From the NCBI GenBank assembly GCA_026686845.1, contig JAIVEN010000004.1, positions 14,726,827 through 14,790,826 on the forward strand: a stretch of 64,000 bases of DNA, in the 5' to 3' direction. Position 1 is the first letter of the stretch; each line of letters begins with the position of its first letter. The notes below the pieces were generated by a model. It worked only from the letters and a program-made list of their open reading frames with translations. It was not told where the DNA came from and ran no database searches. The DNA comes from Adenanthera pavonina (taxonomy: Eukaryota > Streptophyta > Magnoliopsida > Fabales > Fabaceae). Positions 56,359 to 64,000 of this stretch are shown here, one piece after another. A program made the translations under genes and the position numbers.

Positions 56359-59300
56359 TGTAACATTCCAAATTGTATAAAGAATACCACGATGTGTATA
56401 AAGATATGGGAATGTGGCATCGAATGTAGGAAAAAGAGGAGAAAGAAGTGAGATGGTAATATTACATGCTTGGTCCTTATATGAAATTAATTTCCTATAT
56501 AATCAAGGGTATTATGTTTGGTCCTTGATTAGAATTAAGTTTCCATAAGATCCTTAACAGGAATTAATTCCAGAATTGAGCCGAAAAATATGCAATAGAC
56601 ATGTTCAATGGAAGCTCGTGTTGAGCTGAGCGCAACAGTATAAATATTACACAACTAGGAGGTCAAGGATGAAAGATAAGCTAATTTGAAAGTATAACAT
56701 GAACAGTACAAAAAGAATTATTAAGAAAATTGGTCTTTGGAGGAAATTACAAGAAAGTACCAGAAATAATTAGTATTTGTATTTTTGATTCGGCTTAAGG
56801 TCAGAACGATCATTTTCCAAGCAAGAAAAAAATGTGAAATTACATTTTAGCTCAAGGGAAAAGAATTATAAACAATTTAGTCCTTCAAAATGAAAAATTG
56901 TTGAGATTAAGTCCTTGGAAAAAATTATGAAAAACAGTCCAAAAGATTAAAAATTATAATTTTGCCTCAGGTCAAGAGCAATTTTGTAATTTTTAAAAAT
57001 CCAATCAAAATGAAACTCTCAATGAGCCAAACTCAATGGAATATTGCTTAAAGGCTAATTGTGTTCATATGAATTTATAATTCAAATTTAAGATCAAAAG
57101 TGATTTTTAAACCAAAAAAGAGGTTTGGGAGCTCCATAAAAGCAAATAGATGAAAAGAATAGGATGTGGATCCCTACAGATATATTTTAGGATTAAAATA
57201 ATGAATTTAGTCCAAATGTAAATTTAAAATAACCCGTTACCAATAAAGTGATAATTACAGTAAAAGTATTTAATTGATATGGGTAAATTTTATCGGCAAA
57301 GATTATTTTGGACAAATAAAAATTATGAAGTAATTTTTGGATCAAATACCCTCAAGCTAGTGTGTTGGCAACTGCAAGGTACATGGAGGAAATGAACTTG
57401 ATTGATTTTTGGTCGCGACAACTTCTTTGAGAAGGCAATACTTTTTGGACCAAAAAGTAACTATAATTAAGGAAAGTAATTAGTAAATAATTAAGCCACT
57501 TAATCACTCTCTTCCTTCCCATTTCAGACGTGTACAACTGCTGCCATGTGAGGAAAATGTTATTATTTAATTATTTCCAAAGCAACTTCTTCAAAAAGTA
57601 TTAAAAAAAATAGGCTAACTAAGGTAAGTGGCAAGTTAAGGCTTTTATCTCATCTCTTTCCTTGGGCTAACTTACATATTGAATAAGAGAGGTAGTGAGA
57701 GCTTCTAAACCAAACAAGAAGAGGAAGAAAACGTGAACAAGAAGAGAGAAAAAGAAAGAAGCAAGCTTGAAACCATCAAGACCAAGTGTAAGGTAAACAC
57801 TCCTACAACCATGAGCTTGTGGTTTTAATTAGTTTTAGGTAGCTTCATGGAGTATTCTCCTTCCTGTCTCCCTGCTAAATTTCAGCGAAGCCCTAGAGGA
57901 AGCAAGAGATGAGTTTTTATGTAATAAACTTGGGACAAACCATGAATAAGTGACTTAAAGCATGATTTCAAGAGTAGATTGAAGCTTTGCAAAGAAAATC
58001 TTTTTCTCCCATTTTCTTATATATATCGACCACTAAAGGGGTGTCTCTTAGAGTAAGAATCTCATGATTTTGACACCAAAAATGAATTCTTCATGATCCA
58101 AAACCTTACGTGTTGGTTCAAAGAAAAACCAAGAGGAAATCAATATGAAATTTTAAGGGTTTTGTGAGAACTTTATAAAGCTCCTCCATGAATAAATAGC
58201 TTGTATGCTTAAAAGATGATATGTTTAGGTTCAAAATGGCTTACGCAAGCTCTTAGAAGGGATGGAACTAGGCATAAAAGCAAAAGAAAGCATAAAGGTA
58301 GCAATTTTACCTATTATTGCCTTATATTGTCATGTGATTTATAATGAATTCAATGACTTGCCTATTGTTTGTTTTGATGATTTGTGATACTTTGAGAATA
58401 TTGGTTGAGTTGTTTGAGGGGCTTTGAGATCCTGGAATGTTTAAGATACAAAACAAAATTTTACCAAAACTTTTGTAAAATATTATGGCATAAATATTGT
58501 AAGGTATTCATTTGATTCTTTTTTATGATTATATGTTCAAAGTGATAATATGATTGCATCAATGGTAATTGCTGTTGAGATTCTTTGAATCTCAGCTTTC
58601 CAAATGACTAATCATGATAGGGCCAAGGTATGTCCAAGATCAAGATAAAGCTAAGAGGATTGAGGAGGAGCATGATTGTTGAGGAAATTGAGCCATTTGT
58701 AATGTATTATTTTGGCAATTTGTATAAATTCATGTAATGTGTTATGGACATGTAATTTGGCATGATTATGTTTCTATGAGTCTTACATAATGTTTTGTAT
58801 GAAGTTAGATGAATGAACGATGATGGAAAATGTTTATGAGGTTTATGATGTAACTTATGGTATAATTTTATCCAAGATGACCAATAGTGGTTAGAATAGA
58901 GATACCCTATTCGAAATAGGGCAACTAATTTAAGTGTTAAATATGCTCTAAGACTAGACATGATAATATTTTTATAAAGCCAAAGAACACTTAAATTGAA
59001 TAAGTGTATGATTAGAAAAACTGAAATTGGAAAAACTAGATAGGATTAGAAAAACTGGAATATTTACTGAAGGCATTGGAAAATTAAAAAGGCAATTAAA
59101 ATCATGCAGAGCTCCAAAAATTAAATGATTTGCATACCTAAAAAGACCTATGACATAGGTTTAAGATGCCACTAATTTGGAAGTAATTGGAACTACATAG
59201 TAAAAGATATATAAGTTTTCCTTAAATTGTTCCAATTAAAGTTGTGTTTTTACTTGTTCAAGTTAATTTGCCATGTACAAATAGAATAAATATATAAGAA

Positions 59301-59730
59301 AAATACATCTGAAAAGTAGATATATAGAACTTTTACATGACATAAAATGCATGCTTTGGCTTAGGATAGAAGGAGATATGAATTTTTAAAATAAAAGCTA
59401 AAATCTTGGGAAAGTGAAAATGACCAAATCTATAGTAAAATTTGTGAATTAAACTGTATGAATTGGTCCAAAAAAATTAATGTTTCATATTTTTCCCATG
59501 TAGTTAACATTGTTAGCTATTTTTAGTGAATCACCTCCATGCAATTTTTCATATTTAGTTATGAATTTTTCAAGTTTAGTTGGTAAAATGGAATTTACCA
59601 TATGAATAGTCCCTGAAATTTTGAAAATTATGTTTTTTTTATTTTTATATGATTTAAGCTTTTAATCAAGTACAAATAGACTCAAATGAAGTCTAATATA
59701 TGGGAAATAAAGCTAAACTAAGGTGTTACA
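56359..59730 (+). repeat. Complete solo large LTR with perfect duplication
   Basis: 3,372 bp, TGTAACATTCC...GGTGTTACA, flanked on both sides by TCTAG (56354-56358 and 59731-59735). This is the clearest whole copy of the family and my reference for the others. The palindrome GAGATTCTTTGAATCTC is at 58577-58593. It has no primer site, coding sequence or second LTR, so it is a solo LTR. Confidence 0.9.
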
Positions 59731-60417
59731 TCTAGAAGTCATTAGGAGGATGAATATCCAAAATAGCATTTACCCAAGTATGTTCATAGGAGAAATGACA
59801 ATCAAATATCAGCTCCACTAAGAAGTACTCTAGCGCACAAAAGAATGAACATAGAGGAAGTGCATCATGAGTGAAATCATGATGTAATATGTCGGCTAAG
59901 TGAGTGACAACAGATGGAGAATCAATGGGGAGATAGAGATCCTCTGTAGGAGCATCCTGTTGCACCCTAGGTGCTACTTCTTGAGTTGTAATGTGCTTCT
60001 CTATGCGATCTATATCACTGTCGCAGTTGTTTTATTGGAGATGCCACTTTCCTTTGAGTTTTCCTCTAGCGCCTCCTCTGGTTCCTCCTTTGGTTCTTCC
60101 TATAGATCCTCTTCTGGGTCACTATCAGGAGATGCATTATAGTAGACATCATTCTTATAACTACCATAAGGATCTAGTAGGTACAGGTCTAGTTCATCAT
60201 TAGTTAAGCATTCTAGGGGGTTGTTTTGTAAGTATTCAAATGCCTTAGCTAATAGTGGTGAAGCTGCCATAGCTCTCTCTTCCAAAGGATCAGACTGGGA
60301 CAATGAAGAATATATTGGCAGCTCTTTATCAGAGTTAGATAATGCAATATAGGCTGAAAGAGTATTAAACCCTTATGATTCAAGTTTAAGGGAGGGTGTG
60401 GGCTCAGAGGAACTCAT
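59731..60417 (-). pseudogene. Unidentified acidic reading frame, broken, split by a solo LTR
   Basis: An ATG complementing 60415-60417 opens MSSSEPTPSLKLES, then, past a stop, SQSDPLEERAMAASPLLAKAFEYL, CLTNDELDLYLLDPYGSY and the acidic SPDSDPEEDL...EEPKEEPEEALEE. A frame change then leads to ORF 59965-59732 (PSVVTHLADILHHDF...HTWVNAILDIHPP). Beyond the solo LTR the minus strand near 56340-56205 still gives codon-like sequence (VITLLKHHNEQQF, HLDATYHELASANPPLKR). I do not recognise the protein. It could be a decayed gene or an unusual transposon ORF. Confidence 0.45.
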
Positions 60418-60987
60418 AGTACCTAAAAAAATGAAAAATAGGTACATTTTAAGTGTTTTTGAGCATTTATGGCTACAAAAAATAAAAACTTGTTAATAAA
60501 CAAGAAATTTTATATCAAAATAAAGCTCTCAAATTTAGGGATTTTTAGAAGCAAATAGTGGCCAAAAATCCCTAAGGACACACCCTCAAGCGCCTTAAGA
60601 AGATCCAGAATGGAAAAATTCTAAAAAAAATGAAAAACATTGCAATCCCATGTGCCAAGGGAGTGCTTGAGCTTCACATGCCATCGTGGAGAAGGAATCC
60701 AACCATACAGGCCAAACCCGTATGCTCCACGCATCGTCCTCTCTTGGTTGGATTAATCCACGTGGCCAAAATATCCTCTAAGGGGTCCCACATGCCACAT
60801 CATCAAAAATAATATTTTAATATGTAATTAATAAATTAAAATTTTAATTAATTAATATTATTTTATAATGTTAGGCCGGGTTTGAGTTTGGGGCCTAACA
60901 ACCTCCAAAGCCTGATCCTGTTCTTAGCCTTTTCCCTTTATCTTTTTTTTTTGTCTGTGTGTTGGGCCAAGTTCAAGATGGCCCAAC
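60418..60987. other. Upstream region of the unidentified frame
   Basis: Nothing coding was recognised. It contains CCACGTGG at about 60758, which has a G-box core, and an AT-rich run at 60808-60870. It could hold the promoter of the frame to its left, but nothing proves it. Confidence 0.3.
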
Positions 60988-63396
60988 TGTGACATCCTCA
61001 ATTTCCCCAAAAAATATTATTATATGTATAAAGTTATTGAAATAAGACATGAAATACATAAAAAGATGGGAAAAGAAGTAAAATAGCAATTTCATAGTCC
61101 AAGAAACTATTAAGAATGAATTTGCATTCTAGTTCTTGTAAAAAAAATTATTGAAAGTTTCGTTCATGGGGAAAATTAACAAAAGTACTTGAAAGAATAA
61201 ATATTTACAGTTTTACCTGGCTCAAGGGTAATTGCATAAATATTGAAAATTTATGTGAGATTGAAGATTATAACATACTAAACCCAATGGAATAATGCAT
61301 TGGGCTTAATGGAACCAATTTGGAGAAAAATTGATTGCCAAGCATCGAAAAAGTGACAATACAAAGAAAAAGATATTGTGGGCCTCACAAAAAGTAGAAA
61401 ATAAAAGGAAAAGTATACGGACCCACATTTATAGTTTTGGGGCAGAATATTAAAGTAAACATAGTTCCAAAACTACTTTAATCCAGTATCCATAAAGTAA
61501 CAAAATATTGCAAAAGTAACTTTAATAGTCCAGGTGAAATTTATTGGTATCGAATATATCTAGACTAGAAAAAATATACAGTATTTTAGACAATATCTCC
61601 CTAAAAGTGGCGTGACCAACTGCAGCACATGGGGCAAATGAATTTTATATTATTTTTTAGCAAACTTGTTGAGGAAGTAGATTTAATTTAACCCAAGTGA
61701 AAGCTGATTAACCATGATTAAGTATGCATATTAGATATCTCTCTTCTAAGCCAATTCAAATGTTGCATACATGAGGTTGGGAGCTGAAAATTTTTAGAAG
61801 CTAGAGAGCATTTGGCATGACCAAAGTAAAGAGAAAGAGAGAGCAAAAACTTGGAACCATTAAGATCAAGTGTTAGGTAAGTTTTTCTACTACCTTGAGC
61901 TAATGTCTTGAGTAGTTTGGCTTAGTTTCATGGAGTTCTCTTTTTTCCCTTCTCAAGTTTAGTTCTGGCCTAGGCTAGGAAAGTAAAAAGAATTGGATTT
62001 TCATGCAAAAATCATAACAGAAACCATGTGCAAGTGAGGAAGTAAGGTTTTGTGAGGGATTGAAGCTAGTTGCATGAAAAATCAATTCTCCCTCCTTTGA
62101 AATATATTTCAACTAGAATAGGGGTGTGTTTTAAAGTTGGAATTTTATGATTTTGATTTAAAAAAGGGAGAAAGACAATTAAGGACCTCCATGTAAAAAT
62201 ATTGCCAAATGAACAGTACAAGTGCTGAATTCAGTTGATTCGAGTTGGGAATTCAGTTTACAGGAGTACTGAAATTTTATTCTGGGTCCTTGGAAGGGAA
62301 TATCTTCATATGGGGGTCCTTAAGTGTCTTTCTCCCTTTAAAAAATGGGTTCCTCATGGTTGAAAACCTCAAGAATAAGTATTGGTTTCAAGTTAAAGCT
62401 TACGATAAGTTCTATAGAAATTTAGGGTTTTATGGAAACTTTGTGAAGAAACCTTATGAACCAGTGGCTTAAATGGATGTCTAATGATGAATTTAGGTTC
62501 AAGAAAGCTTGTGAAAGTACTATAAAGAAGTGGATCCAAGAGGAAAAGCAAAGATGATACACCAAGGTAGCAATTTACCATCTATTGCATTATGTTATCC
62601 TATGATGTTTTCATGAACATGATGATTTACTATATTGTATTTGTGATTGTTTTGGCTGAGTAAATGAAGGTGCTTTGACCCCAGGATGTCTATTTTCTAA
62701 GGGAAATTTTGCCAAAATTTTTATAAATTAATATGGCATATGATGTTTTAATGTGAGTTTGATGATTTCATGATATATGTGATAATATGCATGCATAATT
62801 GGTGTTGCTATTGGGATTCTTTGAATCTCACTCTACCAAATAATTAATATGCTTAGGGACAAGTTATGGCAAGACTTCCAAGAAAGCGCAATGCAAGGAA
62901 GAGGAAATTTTTGATTAAAATAATAATGTTTGCCATAAAGCTTTATTTTGAACTTTTATGTAAATTAATGTATGTTATTTTAAGGCTGTACTTTGAGACT
63001 CTTTTGTCCCTTTTAGTCTCACGCAATGTATGGTACCATTTTGGTACAAGATATGGCCATGTAAGTACGTTATGGATTTTTTATTTGCAAAAGACATAGT
63101 TGTAAGTGGTCATTTTGAAACCATGTCAGTAATGCAACCACTGTTAGTAACACATCCTTTCATAGAATAAGCTTTCTAAAGAGCCAAAGAACACTTAAAA
63201 TGGATTAGTACATGATTTATGGTGATATTTTCAAGATATGGGTCAAAGCTAACAATGATGAAACACTATATTTTTTTACTGCAAGTGTTGTTTATTTTAA
63301 AAGGTAGTACAAAATCATATTATGCTCCAAACATTCAGTGGTTTGTATGTATTGAAATATTTATGTTTTAATTTTAATATGCCACTAGTTTGAATG
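60988..63396 (+). repeat. Large LTR, plus strand, interrupted by the next copy
   Basis: It starts TGTGACATCC and follows the family order to about two-thirds of its length, ending in ATGCCACTAGTTTGAATG where another copy begins. The palindrome (G)GGATTCTTTGAATCTC is at 62813-62829. The remainder would lie beyond the window. Confidence 0.72.
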
Positions 63397-64000
63397 TGTA
63401 ATATCACTATTTTTATGAGAAGCCATAAAATGCATGAAGAGATGACAAAGAAAGTGAGTAATATTTGAATTAAATTTTCATAAGATCCTAAGTAGAAATT
63501 AATTTCAGAACTTACCCCAGAAGGTACGTAATATGCCACTTGAATGGAAGCTCATCTCGAGCTGAGCACAACAGTATAAGTGTTGTGTTCCCCGGAAGTC
63601 TAAGTTGAAAGATAGACTAATTTGAAAGTTCATGTGAATAGTAAAAAAAGAAATAATAAAAAATTATTCTTTGGGAAAAATTACAAGAAAGGTACCCGGA
63701 AGAATTGGTAATTATGTTGTAGACCCGACTCAGGGGCAAAAAAGGTCATTTTCCAACTTAGGGAAGACAATTTCATTTAAGGCTCAAGGGAAAAAAGCTA
63801 ATATCATAAAATGTATTGGGAAACAGTAAAAACAAAAAGATAAAAAGAAATGAAAAAGAGCAAAACAGTCATTTTTCAGGATAGACTGGAAAATGAGAAA
63901 ATGATAATTTGACTTCAAGCAATGAAAACACTTTGCAATTTAGTTCACAAAAGAGGGAATTAATGTGGAGGAAGAAATGTGAAAAGAAGTTGGGACAAAT
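63397..64000 (+). repeat. Start of another large LTR or full element, cut by the window end
   Basis: TGTAATATCAC at 63397 begins a new copy inside the previous one. The first 600 bp resemble 14670-15280 closely (for example ACAGTATAAGTGTTGTG...GGAAGTC). Left flank GAATG. Confidence 0.75.

Noticed and set aside
1..64000. Intact host gene, tRNA, rRNA or organellar insertion
   Set aside because: Every long or recognisable reading frame belongs to a transposon. No cloverleaf, rRNA or plastid/mitochondrial gene sequence was recognised.

Overview
The window is nuclear DNA from a flowering plant and consists almost entirely of nested transposable elements. It is AT-rich and contains Ty3/gypsy, Ty1/copia and CACTA coding remains with plant-type domains. 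The retrotransposon primer-binding sites match plant initiator tRNA-Met. I find no intact host gene, no tRNA or rRNA gene and no CRISPR array. The density of nesting and the presence of a CRM-like element suggest pericentromeric heterochromatin, but this is inference. A eudicot is likely; the species cannot be read from the sequence.

Layout from left to right. 1-5570: decayed pol and 3' LTR of a Tekay/Del-type gypsy element, carrying a 994-bp inverted LTR insertion (3597-4590). 5571-7050: broken CACTA transposase on the minus strand. 8343-13437: a complete, very young non-autonomous gypsy-type element (here 'element B') with identical-length LTRs, a perfect target-site duplication and one intact 850-codon gag-fusion ORF. 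14670-19875: a large solo LTR split by a truncated gypsy element ('element F', 15285-17820). 19876-22480: unassigned sequence with a GGTTATGCGGATAACC repeat cluster. 22480-26050: two opposed LTR fragments. 26279-34808: a minus-strand large LTR split by an intact-structure CRM-like element (27700-33204). 34809-45873: a plus-strand large LTR split by an old gypsy element ('element D', 36153-44440), itself split by another solo LTR (38664-42139). 46620-55774: a decayed Ty1/copia element on the minus strand, split by two solo LTRs. 56359-59730: a solo LTR with perfect target-site duplication, dividing an unidentified minus-strand reading frame. 60988-64000: two more large LTRs, one interrupting the other.

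The dominant repeat is a single family of large non-coding LTRs (about 2.5-3.4 kb, TGTAATATC...GGTGTTACA). It has at least ten copies in both orientations, several proven to be insertions by flanking duplications. Nearly all carry the palindrome GAGATTC-N3-GAATCTC, even where neighbouring sequence has drifted. A second family (LTRs about 0.86-1.03 kb) comprises B, D, F and the inverted insertion. D and F carry pieces of conventional gag or pol, while B has lost pol and gained unrelated coding sequence, so B probably depended on relatives like D for enzymes. The CRM-like element has young LTRs, but its polyprotein is broken by three TGA stops and a frameshift.
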